Of a stretch of DNA of 64,000 nucleotides, positions 25,848 to 34,164 are shown in pieces. A program made the position numbers and the translations under genes. The stretch covers positions 2,404,001-2,468,000 of the forward strand of contig NZ_OY762614.1 in the NCBI RefSeq assembly GCF_963666145.1. The letters run 5' to 3'. The stretch comes from an uncultured Desulfobacter sp. (GTDB lineage: Bacteria; Desulfobacterota; Desulfobacteria; Desulfobacterales; Desulfobacteraceae). Numbering within the stretch: position 1 is the first letter of the stretch; each line of letters starts with the position of its first letter. The notes below the pieces were generated by a model. That model worked only from the letters and a program-made list of their open reading frames with translations, did no database searches and was not told the DNA's origin.

Positions 25848-26981
25848 ATGAAAAGAGTTATTTCCACTTTAGCTTTAGGCCTGTTCCTGGTTGCCTGCCT
25901 TGCGGGCGCGGCGTATGCAAAAACCTTGAAAATCGGTTCCATGAGCCCGTTGACAGGCCCCTATGCCTCTGACGGTACTGACATCAAAAACGGCGCACTC
26001 ACAGCCATTGAGGTGATGATGGAACAAGGCGGAATTCCAGGATACGACAAGATTGAACTGGTACCCCAGGATACCGCATGCGACCCCCGCCAGGCGGTTG
26101 CGGCGGCCAACAAGCTGATAAACGAAGAAGTTACCGGCGTTGTAGGCGCCTATTGTTCTTCGTCCACCATCCCGGCATCTGAAACCCTGGATGAGGAAGA
26201 GATTATCATGATCACGCCGGCTTCCACCAATGAGATGGTTACAGACCGCGGGCTTCCCTATATGTTCCGTATGGCCGGACGCGATGATGACCAGGCTCCG
26301 GCAGCAGCACGTTTCATCAAAGAAGAACTCAAAGCCAAAACCCTTTTCATTGTTGATGATAAAACCACATATTCTCAGGGCCTTGCAGACAGCGTCGGCA
26401 AATCCGCCACAGAGATGGGCGTCGAGGTTGTGGCCCATGAGCATGTAAACCAGGGGGACAAAGACTTTTCCGCCATCCTGACACTTGCTAAAAAATCAAA
26501 CGCCGACGTGTTCTATATGTCTTTACAGGGATTTTCTCCGGCTGCAATGATGACCCTGCAGGCCAAACGTCTGGGGCTGCAATCCCAGATCGTTACCAAT
26601 GATGCCGTTTTCCAGCCCCGGTACATGGAAGTGGCCAAGGACGCAGCCGAAGGCGTTTTCCTCACCTATGGATACACCGACCCGGAAACACCTGAATACA
26701 AAGCATTTTCAGACCGCTATATTCCCAAGTACGGAGAAATCGCCGCCTATGCCACCTACGCATTTGACTGTGCCATGGTTTATATGAAAGCGGTCAAGGC
26801 TGCGGGCACCACAGATGCCGCCAAAGTAAAAGCTGAAATGATGAAACTGGATTACCAGGGCGTCTCCAAGCACATAAAATTCAACAAGAAGGGCGATTCA
26901 GGATCTTCCTACATTGCCTTTAAGGTGGTAGACGGCAAATTTGTTCCCTTCTGGGACCCCGCCAAAGGCGAAATCAAATAA
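25848..26981 (+). CDS. livK: Branched-chain amino acid binding protein LivK
   Basis: A 377-aa periplasmic binding protein with a signal peptide (cleavage about residue 24, AAYA-K). The mature start KTLKIGSMSPLTGPYASDG, the block GVVGAYCSSSTIPASETL and ITPASTNEMV are typical of the LIV-binding family. It delivers amino acids to LivHM. A strong ribosome-binding site (AGGAGG) suggests high expression. The exact ligand (leucine/isoleucine/valine, or another amino or organic acid) cannot be fixed. Confidence 0.92.
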   Translation: MKRVISTLALGLFLVACLAGAAYAKTLKIGSMSPLTGPYASDGTDIKNGALTAIEVMMEQGGIPGYDKIELVPQDTACDPRQAVAAANKLINEEVTGVVGAYCSSSTIPASETLDEEEIIMITPASTNEMVTDRGLPYMFRMAGRDDDQAPAAARFIKEELKAKTLFIVDDKTTYSQGLADSVGKSATEMGVEVVAHEHVNQGDKDFSAILTLAKKSNADVFYMSLQGFSPAAMMTLQAKRLGLQSQIVTNDAVFQPRYMEVAKDAAEGVFLTYGYTDPETPEYKAFSDRYIPKYGEIAAYATYAFDCAMVYMKAVKAAGTTDAAKVKAEMMKLDYQGVSKHIKFNKKGDSGSSYIAFKVVDGKFVPFWDPAKGEIK

Positions 26982-27082
26982 CATCAATACAGAGACTTAG
27001 CATACAGCCGGTCTTACAGACCATCGGGTTGCAGGACCGGCTTACCTGTTTTCACACACAAGCCACAAGAAAAAATTAAAGC

Positions 27083-27994
27083 ATGGAATATTTTATTCAG
27101 CAGTTGATTAACGGTTTGACCCTGGGCGGGATGTACGCCTTGATAGCATTGGGTTACACCATGGTTTACGGTGTCATCCAGCTTATCAACTTTGCCCATG
27201 GTGAATTTTTCGCCGCCGGCGGCTACATCGGGGCCATTGTCCTGGCGTATCTGGCGGGCTCAGGATACATGGATGCCCATCCGGTCCTGTGCCTGGCCAT
27301 TGCCTTTGCCGTGGCCATGGTTTACACCGCCTACCTGGCCATCGGCGTGGAAAAGATCGCCTACAAACCGTTGAGAAAGGCGTCCCGTCTCTCTGTTCTG
27401 CTTTCGGCCCTGGGCATGTCCATTTTTCTGTCCAACGGCATGATGCTCACCCGGGGGGTGTATGATGCGGTCTATCCGTCCGAACTCTTCCAGGGTGGAA
27501 TGAGTTTTGGCTCGGTGACGGTTTCATACCTCCAGATTACCATCGTCTGCCTGACAGCGGTCCTGCTCATCGGGCTGAACCTGCTTGTTTTCAAGACCAA
27601 AATCGGCATGGCCATGCGGGCAACGGCCCAGGACAAGACCATGTCCGCCCTGGTGGCCATCGGGTCCAACAAAATCATCTCTTTGACCTTTGCCATCGGT
27701 GCCGGACTGGCCGCCGCCGCCGGTATCATGTACGGGCTCTATTACGGGTCCGTCAAATATGACATGGGGTTTGTGCCCGGCATCAAGGCCTTTTCCGCAG
27801 CGGTTCTCGGCGGTATCGGCAATATCACCGGCGCCATGATCGGCGGTCTTATCATCGGCCTGGTGGAAATTTTCGGTGCAGGCTACCTCTCCGGTGAGTA
27901 CAAGGACGTGTATGCCTTTATCATCCTGATCGGGGTACTTTATTTTAAACCTACTGGAATTATGGGCGAGAATATCGATGATACAAGAGTTTAA
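27083..27994 (+). CDS. livH: Branched-chain amino acid permease LivH
   Basis: A 303-aa inner-membrane protein with about eight helices. The N-terminus QQLINGLTLGGMYALIALGYTMVYG without its first residues, INFAHGEFF, and AAVLGGIGNITGAMIGG are hallmarks of LivH. It forms half of the membrane channel with LivM. Its end overlaps livM by 17 bases. Confidence 0.93.
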   Translation: MEYFIQQLINGLTLGGMYALIALGYTMVYGVIQLINFAHGEFFAAGGYIGAIVLAYLAGSGYMDAHPVLCLAIAFAVAMVYTAYLAIGVEKIAYKPLRKASRLSVLLSALGMSIFLSNGMMLTRGVYDAVYPSELFQGGMSFGSVTVSYLQITIVCLTAVLLIGLNLLVFKTKIGMAMRATAQDKTMSALVAIGSNKIISLTFAIGAGLAAAAGIMYGLYYGSVKYDMGFVPGIKAFSAAVLGGIGNITGAMIGGLIIGLVEIFGAGYLSGEYKDVYAFIILIGVLYFKPTGIMGENIDDTRV

Positions 27995-29204
27995 AAAAGT
28001 ATTAAAACCCTATGTCCTGGGCATGCTGTGGCTGCTGGGATTGCTGTGGCCCATGCTGGGCATCCATCCGGACGGCACCCTCTCCTTTCACCAGACCTTT
28101 ACGGTGTGGGGATATATTGCCGCAGGGTCACTGGTCTGCATTATTGCTTATCTGGTCCATGTCAGCGGCACCGCCTCTTTTATCAGCACACCTGTAACCC
28201 GGGCGATCCAGGGATTTAAGAAAAATGCCACAGCCCTGCCGACAGGGGCCTGGCTGGCGGCATTACTGATTTTTGCCCTGGCCTATCCCCAGTTTGCTGG
28301 ACGTTACGGCACGGACGTGGCCATCAGTGTGTTGTTTTACATCTGCCTGGGCCTGGGGCTGAACATCGTGGTGGGCCTGGCCGGCATGCTGGACCTTGGC
28401 TATATTGCGTTTTACGGTGTGGGTGCTTACACCTATGCGCTTTTAAACACAACATACGGCCTGGCCTTCTGGGTCTGCCTGCCCTTTGCTGCGGTGTTTG
28501 CCGCCATTGCCGGCTGCATTGTGGGATATCCGACACTGAGAATGCGCGGCGACTACCTGGCCATTGTGACCCTGGGGTTTGGTGAAATCATCCGGCTGAT
28601 TCTCAATAACTGGATGGAACTGACCAACGGCCCCAACGGTATCCTCGGCCTTGACCGCATCGCTTGGTTCCGGTTCCTTTTTGAAGACGGCATCAGCTTT
28701 GAAACCATCTGGGTGAAAAAACTTCAGCTGTTTTACTATTTTGCCCTGGGGCTTGCCATTGTGGTCATCATTGTGGTGCACCGGCTCAATTTTTCCCGGG
28801 TGGGCCGGGCCTGGGAATCCATCCGTGAAGATGAGACCGCCGCAGAACTCATGGGCGTCAACACCTTTTTATACAAACTCATGGCCTACGGCATGGGCGC
28901 TTTTCTGGCAGGGCTTGCCGGTGCGTTCTTTGCAGCCCGCATGAAGTTTGTATCCCCGGAAAGTTTCACCTTCCTCGAATCGGCCATGGTGCTGTGCATG
29001 GTGGTTCTGGGCGGCATGGGGTCCATTCCGGGCGTTATTCTGGGCGTCATTGCCCTGATCGCACTGCCCGAGGCCTTCCGTGAGTTTGAAGCCTACCGCA
29101 TGCTGATTTTCGGTTTAACCATGATCCTGATGATGCTGTTCCGCCCGGCCGGATTAATCCCCGCCAAGCGCATGGGCCAGCGCTCTGAAGAAAAGGAGGG
29201 CTAA
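27978..29204 (+). CDS. livM: Branched-chain amino acid permease LivM
   Basis: A 408-aa membrane protein with about ten helices. The conserved blocks GLNIVVGLAGMLDLGYIAFYG, split by the membrane helices, GDYLAIVTLGFGEIIRL and FVSPESFTFLESAMVL mark LivM. An N-terminal extension of about 100 residues with extra helices is seen, as in other long LivM proteins. The start lies inside livH; livF follows 4 bases after the stop, so translation is probably coupled. Confidence 0.93.
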   Translation: MIQEFKKVLKPYVLGMLWLLGLLWPMLGIHPDGTLSFHQTFTVWGYIAAGSLVCIIAYLVHVSGTASFISTPVTRAIQGFKKNATALPTGAWLAALLIFALAYPQFAGRYGTDVAISVLFYICLGLGLNIVVGLAGMLDLGYIAFYGVGAYTYALLNTTYGLAFWVCLPFAAVFAAIAGCIVGYPTLRMRGDYLAIVTLGFGEIIRLILNNWMELTNGPNGILGLDRIAWFRFLFEDGISFETIWVKKLQLFYYFALGLAIVVIIVVHRLNFSRVGRAWESIREDETAAELMGVNTFLYKLMAYGMGAFLAGLAGAFFAARMKFVSPESFTFLESAMVLCMVVLGGMGSIPGVILGVIALIALPEAFREFEAYRMLIFGLTMILMMLFRPAGLIPAKRMGQRSEEKEG

Positions 29205-29208
29205 GCCC

Positions 29209-29931
29209 ATGGGTGAACAGCCAATACTTGAAATGAAAAATGTCCATTCCGGGTATGGATCCATCAAAGCCCTGAAGGGCGTATCCATGAAAGTGATGCC
29301 CGGTGAAATCGTGGCCATGATCGGTGCCAACGGTGCCGGTAAATCCACAACATTGATGACCATCTGCGGAATTATTAAAGCCACTGCCGGTGAAATCTGG
29401 TATGACGGCAAAAAAATCAATAAGCTGAATCCGGAAAAACTGCCCACTATGGGGCTATGCCAGGTACCCGAAGGGCGCCGAATATTTCCGAGACTGTCAG
29501 TGGAAGAGAATCTGATTCTTGGTGCATTTCACAGAAAAGACAAAGAACAGATCAAAAAAGACATTGATTACTCCTATAATCTTTTTCCGCGACTGGGAGA
29601 ACGGCGCAGACAGGAAGGCGGAACCCTGTCCGGCGGCGAGCAGCAGATGCTGGCCATTGCCAGGGCCTTGATGACAAAACCCAAGGTGCTGCTTCTGGAT
29701 GAACCCTCCCTGGGGCTTGCCCCCATCATTATCCAGCAGATTTTTGATATCATTAAAGACATAAATAAAAAAGACGGAACCACCATCCTGGTGGTCGAGC
29801 AGAACGCCAATCTGGCCCTGCAGTCCGCCACCCGGGGATATGTCATGGAAACCGGAGAAATCACCCTTGAGGACAAGGCATCCGCCCTGCTTGAAAATCC
29901 CAAAATCCGGGAGGCCTATCTGGGCGAATAA
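29209..29931 (+). CDS. livF: Branched-chain amino acid ABC transporter ATPase LivF
   Basis: A 240-aa ABC ATPase. Walker A GANGAGKST, the VPEGRRIFPRLSVEENL block characteristic of LivF, the signature LSGGEQQMLAIARAL, and Walker B LLLDEPSLGLAP are present. It completes the importer with LivG, LivH, LivM and LivK. A strong terminator follows, marking the end of the operon. Confidence 0.94.
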   Translation: MGEQPILEMKNVHSGYGSIKALKGVSMKVMPGEIVAMIGANGAGKSTTLMTICGIIKATAGEIWYDGKKINKLNPEKLPTMGLCQVPEGRRIFPRLSVEENLILGAFHRKDKEQIKKDIDYSYNLFPRLGERRRQEGGTLSGGEQQMLAIARALMTKPKVLLLDEPSLGLAPIIIQQIFDIIKDINKKDGTTILVVEQNANLALQSATRGYVMETGEITLEDKASALLENPKIREAYLGE

Positions 29932-29969
29932 CGTTTAAGGTGATTTAAAAAATCACGGCATTTAAAATA

Positions 29970-30011
29970 AAACAGCCTGGGGGATAAAAGCTTATCCCCC
30001 AGGCTGTTTTT
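29970..30011 (+). terminator. Terminator of the liv operon
   Basis: A perfect 18-bp stem, AAACAGCCTGGGGGATAA with TTATCCCCCAGGCTGTTT around AAGC, followed by Ts. Confidence 0.9.
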
Positions 30012-30056
30012 GTCTGTATTTTTACGCAGGCAAAATCCTATTTAAAAGCAGAAACT

Positions 30057-30198
30057 AAGTGTTTGGACGAAAAGTTGCCCAGATGCAAGGCGCAAGCAAA
30101 GCTGAAACCGGAGCGTACGTAGTACGTGAGGCCCGATCTTATAATTGGGCAGCTTTGTGAAGCAACGCCGCAGGTGGGTGACTTTCCGTTCAAACATT
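30057..30198. repeat. Long imperfect palindromic repeat element
   Basis: About 140 bases without coding potential. The outer arms GTTTGGACGAAAAGT (30061) and ACTTTCCGTTCAAAC (30181) pair with two mismatches. Inner segments also pair: GCAAGGCG with CGCCGC, AAAGCTG with CAGCTTT, and a central CGTAC-GTA-GTACG. The end overlaps the SYLF gene stop by a few bases. The design resembles dispersed foldback elements known from deltaproteobacterial genomes; only one copy is in the window. Confidence 0.6.
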
Positions 30199-30781
30199 AT
30201 TGAAATAGCTTAACGTCAAATTTCTGCCCACCTATAGAGGCCTCATACATCAGCCCCCCCTTGGCATGGATAAATACGGCCATACCTTTAAAATATCCTG
30301 TTTTTGCCTGGGCCCCCGTGGCAGGGCCTGCACTGGCGCCGGCGGTGCCGCCATCACTGCCCACTTTAGCCTGGACCCCGGCAGTCACCACGACAGCTGA
30401 AAGCGAGGCATCAAATTCAAATGATCCGCGGGTAAATTCATCATAGGCCCGTTTATCCTGGAAAAAAATAATCTCTGAAAACGCCTGACCGCCCAGCTGA
30501 AACCCGACGGAAATTTTGGTAATGGTGGCCGTACCGGTGATCAGACCGGCCTGGTAAACCCGGCCCTGGCCGTAGGCACCGCCGACAATGACGATGCCGC
30601 CCTTGCCCACGGTGGGAAATACCGCATAACCATAGCAGGTTTCAAAAAAAGGCTGAACCGCCTCTGCCTTCTTAAACACATTGATCGCGCTGGTGCATGA
30701 ATCCGCAGCAAACGCCGGAACTGTACAAAAAAGAGCGAAAAGACCTGTCAGTAGAACAATAAAACGTTTTGTGGATTTCAT
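30197..30781 (-). CDS. SYLF-domain (YSC84-like) exported protein
   Basis: A 194-aa protein with a signal peptide (cleavage about residue 25, AFAA-DS). The remainder is a SYLF/YSC84-like domain: YGYAVFPTVGKGG, GGAYGQGRVYQAG, SVGFQLGGQAFSEIIFF. Members bind lipids or sit at membranes; in bacteria the role is not established. It lies 47 bases downstream of the cytochrome gene on the same strand and may be co-transcribed. The C-terminus contains a glycine/alanine-rich loop. Confidence 0.82.
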   Translation of the reverse strand: MKSTKRFIVLLTGLFALFCTVPAFAADSCTSAINVFKKAEAVQPFFETCYGYAVFPTVGKGGIVIVGGAYGQGRVYQAGLITGTATITKISVGFQLGGQAFSEIIFFQDKRAYDEFTRGSFEFDASLSAVVVTAGVQAKVGSDGGTAGASAGPATGAQAKTGYFKGMAVFIHAKGGLMYEASIGGQKFDVKLFQ

Positions 30782-30828
30782 TTGTGACTCTCCTTTAAAA
30801 ATTCAGGTAGTATATACAGCATACTCTA

Positions 30829-31185
30829 TCAGGAGTGACAGGCATTGCAGCTGGTAGGTCCGGATTTTGTCCCGGCTTTATGTTGTGCCCGATGACAGGC
30901 AAGACAGGTTTTATTCATCACTTGTTTCGCTTTAAGGACGCCGGTCCTTTTTGCCTCATCCAAAGCGCCCGATTTTTTTTCGAAATCCTTATGACAAACG
31001 GCGCAATCTTTGACAACGATTTGGTGAAGTTGATGCTTAAAGAGGACAGGGCCTTTACTGCCGCCGTTCAGGGTCATTTCAGGGCGGCCGGTATTCTGGG
31101 CCATTACACTGGAAACAGAAATTAACGACAGCCCTGCAACGATACTGCAGGCGACAAAGCAGATAGTGAGTACTTTTTTGTTCAT
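30829..31185 (-). CDS. Tri-haem class III cytochrome c
   Basis: A 118-aa periplasmic protein with a signal peptide (about 1-29, SVMAQ). It has three haem-binding motifs CAVCH, CLACH and CNACH, plus extra histidines (VLFKHQLHQ) that can serve as distal ligands. It resembles cytochrome c7/c3-type electron carriers of sulfate and metal reducers. It probably shuttles electrons in the periplasm; partners are unknown. Three haems rather than four separate it from tetrahaem cytochrome c3. Confidence 0.88.
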   Translation of the reverse strand: MNKKVLTICFVACSIVAGLSLISVSSVMAQNTGRPEMTLNGGSKGPVLFKHQLHQIVVKDCAVCHKDFEKKSGALDEAKRTGVLKAKQVMNKTCLACHRAQHKAGTKSGPTSCNACHS

Positions 31186-31374
31186 TTTTTATCCTTTTTT
31201 TAATGTTACTGAACAAGAAACTCGAAAAGAACTGACCAAATTATTATCACAGATGTTTGGGAAAAAACAAGAAAAGGTCACCTCATGGACGTTTTGAGAA
31301 TTTCTGAATCTTGACTTCACCGTTTGTTTTAAATAGTGTCGGAGCAAAAACTAAAGAACTTTCAAGGAGGGGAC

Positions 31375-32358
31375 ATGAAAAAAACAGGAATAGCAACTCT
31401 GGCAATCGTGATCCTGCTGGCCTGGGCGTCTTTGGGAACGGCAGGCCCTAAAACCATCAAACTGGCACTGGTCACCAAACCCGAATCGGCCCAGTATATT
31501 GCCGCCCAGAAGTTTAAATCACTGATTGAAGAGAAGGCCGGCGATGCCTGGGAAGTCAAAGTGTACCACTCCGCATCCGTGGGCAATGAAACCGAAATCC
31601 TCCAGCAGATCCAGATGGGCACGATCCAGATGGGCGTTATCACGGGCGGACCCTTTGACACCTTTGATCCCATTGTCAGGGTGATCAACTATCCTTTTAT
31701 ATTTAAGGATCATGCCCAGGCCGATAAAATCCTGGACGGCCCCTTGGGGCAGCAGATATTAAAAAGCCTTGAAACCTCCGGATTTAAAGGGATCTGCTTT
31801 TCCGAAAACGGATTCAGAAATCTAACCAACAACAAAAGAGCCGTCAACACCCCCGAAGATATCAAGGGCCTGAAAATCAGGGTCATGTCCTCTGCACTGC
31901 ACAAGGCCGTCTGGCAGGCCCTCGGCGCCAACCCGACACCCATGCCCTGGCCCATATATACGGAACTGGAACAAGGCGTCATTGACGGACAGGAAAACCC
32001 CTTGTGGGTCATGGAAGTCTATAAATTTTATGAAATCCAGAAATATATGACCCTGACCCGCCATGTCTACTCCCCCCATATTGATGTGGCCAACCTTGCC
32101 TGGTTTAACAGCCTCTCCGCCAAGGACCAAGATCTGATAACCTCGTGCATGATTGAAGCGGCAAAATTCCAGCGCGCGGATAACCGCAACAAGAACGCGG
32201 CCCGCTTGGCCCTGCTCCGGGAAAAGGGTATGCAGATCAATGAACATCCGGATATTGATGCGTTCCGGCAGAAGGTTGCGGGGCTGAAAGATATGGATAT
32301 GTATGCCGACAGCCGGGTGCAGGCGTTATTGAATCAAATGCTCAATGCCGTTGAATAG
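31375..32358 (+). CDS. dctP: TRAP transporter substrate-binding protein DctP
   Basis: A protein of about 327 aa with a signal peptide (to about residue 23, GTAG). The DctP-family core is visible: VTGG-like GVITGGPFDTFDPI, INYPFIFKDHAQAD, GLKIRVMSS and the LEQGVIDGQENP segment. It captures an organic acid for the TRAP permease. The ATG at 31375 follows an AAGGAGG site, so the longer frame from 31336 is not used. Ligand unknown; C4-dicarboxylates and other carboxylates are typical. Confidence 0.9.
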   Translation: MKKTGIATLAIVILLAWASLGTAGPKTIKLALVTKPESAQYIAAQKFKSLIEEKAGDAWEVKVYHSASVGNETEILQQIQMGTIQMGVITGGPFDTFDPIVRVINYPFIFKDHAQADKILDGPLGQQILKSLETSGFKGICFSENGFRNLTNNKRAVNTPEDIKGLKIRVMSSALHKAVWQALGANPTPMPWPIYTELEQGVIDGQENPLWVMEVYKFYEIQKYMTLTRHVYSPHIDVANLAWFNSLSAKDQDLITSCMIEAAKFQRADNRNKNAARLALLREKGMQINEHPDIDAFRQKVAGLKDMDMYADSRVQALLNQMLNAVE

Positions 32359-32402
32359 TGTTTGTCCAAACACGGACGCCGATCCTAATACTAAATAACC
32401 AC

Positions 32403-32894
32403 ATGAATTTTTTGATACATTTAAGCCGACGACTGAATGATTTCATTCAATATCTGGTCAGCATCCTGGGTATTATCATGACCATGATTGTTGCATCCCA
32501 GGTGTTTTCCAGGTATGTGCTGAATCATTCGCTGTTCTGGTCCGAGGAGCTGGCCCGTTTCATTCTGGTCTGGCTGACGTTTTTCGGCGCTACGGTGGCC
32601 TATTATCATGGACTTCATCCGGGTGTTGACACGGTTTTCAAACGCCTGCCGGAAAATCTTCAACAGACGGCAAAACTGATCTCCTGCCTGGCGGGTATAG
32701 CACTGTTTGTGGTGATGGTCGTCTGGGGCGCAAAATTTGCCTGGTTTGTAAAACTCCAGATCACCCCGGCCCTGAACCTCCCCAAATGGATTGTCATAGC
32801 CGTGGTACCGGTGTGCGGCATCATCTTTTTAATTCACGCCCTGGCAGGGTTTTGCAACGCGTGTGCAGATCGAAGCGATTCCCATGATCACTGA
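32403..32894 (+). CDS. dctQ: TRAP transporter small permease DctQ
   Basis: About 163 aa with four membrane helices. The family motif is seen in SRYVLNHSLFWSEELARFILVW and the helix after GLHPGVD, written here as short blocks: RYVLNHSLFWSEE, HPGVDTVF. A GTG at 32358, overlapping the dctP stop, is an alternative start; the ATG at 32403 fits the family's length better though its ribosome-binding site is poor. It couples DctP to the large permease. Confidence 0.85.
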   Translation: MNFLIHLSRRLNDFIQYLVSILGIIMTMIVASQVFSRYVLNHSLFWSEELARFILVWLTFFGATVAYYHGLHPGVDTVFKRLPENLQQTAKLISCLAGIALFVVMVVWGAKFAWFVKLQITPALNLPKWIVIAVVPVCGIIFLIHALAGFCNACADRSDSHDH

Positions 32895-34164
32895 AATCCT
32901 CATCCTGTCCCTGTTTTTTTTGTTTGTGATCAACACCCCCATTGCCATTGCCATTGGTACAGCTTCTCTGGCGGCCATTGCGGTGCAGGGAGATTTTTCC
33001 CTTATGGTGGTGATCCAGCGGATGGTGGCAGGTACAGACTCTTTTCATCTCATGGCGGTGCCGCTGTTTATGTATGCCGGCACCATCATGGAAAAGGGCG
33101 GGATGTCCCAGCGGCTCATTGATTTTGCCAATGCGCTGACCGGCTGGCTGCCCGGCGGACTGGCGGCGGTGTCCATCGTTTCGGCCATGTTTTTTGCCGG
33201 CATTTCCGGTTCGGCGGCTGCCGATGCGGCTGCCGTGGGCGCCATCCTGATTCCGGCCATGAAACGTTCGGGGTACCCTTCGGATTTTTCGGCTGCGGTC
33301 CAGGCCGCGGGCGGGTCGCTTGGCGTGGTGATTCCGCCTTCCATACCCATGATCATTTTCGGGTTTCTCACCGGGGCTTCCATTTCCCGGCTCTTTGCCG
33401 CAGGCATCCTGCCCGGCCTGCTCATCGCGATCTCTTTGATCGCCGTTGCCACATTGATCTCCTGGAAGAACGGATTTGCCCCGGAAAACCAATTTTCCTG
33501 GCAAACCCTGGTGCGTACAGCCAAAGATGCCCTGCTGGCACTGGGCGCGCCGGTCATCATTTTAGGCGGGATTCTTTCCGGTGTATTTACGGCAACGGAG
33601 TCGGCAGCGGTGGCGGTGGTGTATGCCCTGGTCGTATCCATGGTTGTATACAGACAGATACGGTTCAAAGATATTATTCCGATTTTCGGTCAGGCCGGCA
33701 TCACCTCTGCCATTGTGATGTTCATTATCTCCACGGCCTATGTATTTTCCTGGATCGCCGCCATTGAAAACATCCCTGACGCACTGGCAGGCGGACTTTT
33801 AAGCATCACGGACAGCCCCGTATACCTGCTGCTTTTGATAAACCTTGTGCTGCTGATCACCGGCGTTTTTGTGGAAACCACGGCATCCTTGATCTTGCTG
33901 GTCCCCATGATCACCGCCATGGTGCCCAACCTGGGCATAGATTTGGTTCAGCTGGGCGTGATTGTGGTGGCCAATCTTGCCATCGGCATGCTCACCCCGC
34001 CCATGGGCATCTGCCTGATTGTCTCGTCAAGTATTTCCGGGCAGAGCATCGGGGCGGTGAGCCGCCGTGTGGTGCCGTTTTTACTGGTGCTCATTGTGGA
34101 TCTTGCCCTGATCACATTTTATCCGCCGTTGACCATGTGGCTGGCCCGAATTCTTGGTCCTTAG
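32884..34164 (+). CDS. dctM: TRAP transporter large permease DctM
   Basis: A 426-aa membrane protein with about twelve helices. Family blocks: FMYAGTIMEKGGMSQRLI, ISGSAAADAAAVG, GGSLGVVIPPSIPMIIFG and LTPPMGICLIVSSSI. It moves the substrate with a sodium ion gradient. The chosen ATG lies in the last codons of dctQ (overlap), so the TRAP genes are co-translated. Its last 4 bases overlap the convergent ABC ATPase gene. Confidence 0.92.
   Translation: MITEILILSLFFLFVINTPIAIAIGTASLAAIAVQGDFSLMVVIQRMVAGTDSFHLMAVPLFMYAGTIMEKGGMSQRLIDFANALTGWLPGGLAAVSIVSAMFFAGISGSAAADAAAVGAILIPAMKRSGYPSDFSAAVQAAGGSLGVVIPPSIPMIIFGFLTGASISRLFAAGILPGLLIAISLIAVATLISWKNGFAPENQFSWQTLVRTAKDALLALGAPVIILGGILSGVFTATESAAVAVVYALVVSMVVYRQIRFKDIIPIFGQAGITSAIVMFIISTAYVFSWIAAIENIPDALAGGLLSITDSPVYLLLLINLVLLITGVFVETTASLILLVPMITAMVPNLGIDLVQLGVIVVANLAIGMLTPPMGICLIVSSSISGQSIGAVSRRVVPFLLVLIVDLALITFYPPLTMWLARILGP

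Noticed and set aside
31336..31374. Earlier start for DctP
   Set aside because: It would put charged residues before the signal peptide; AAGGAGG precedes the ATG at 31375.
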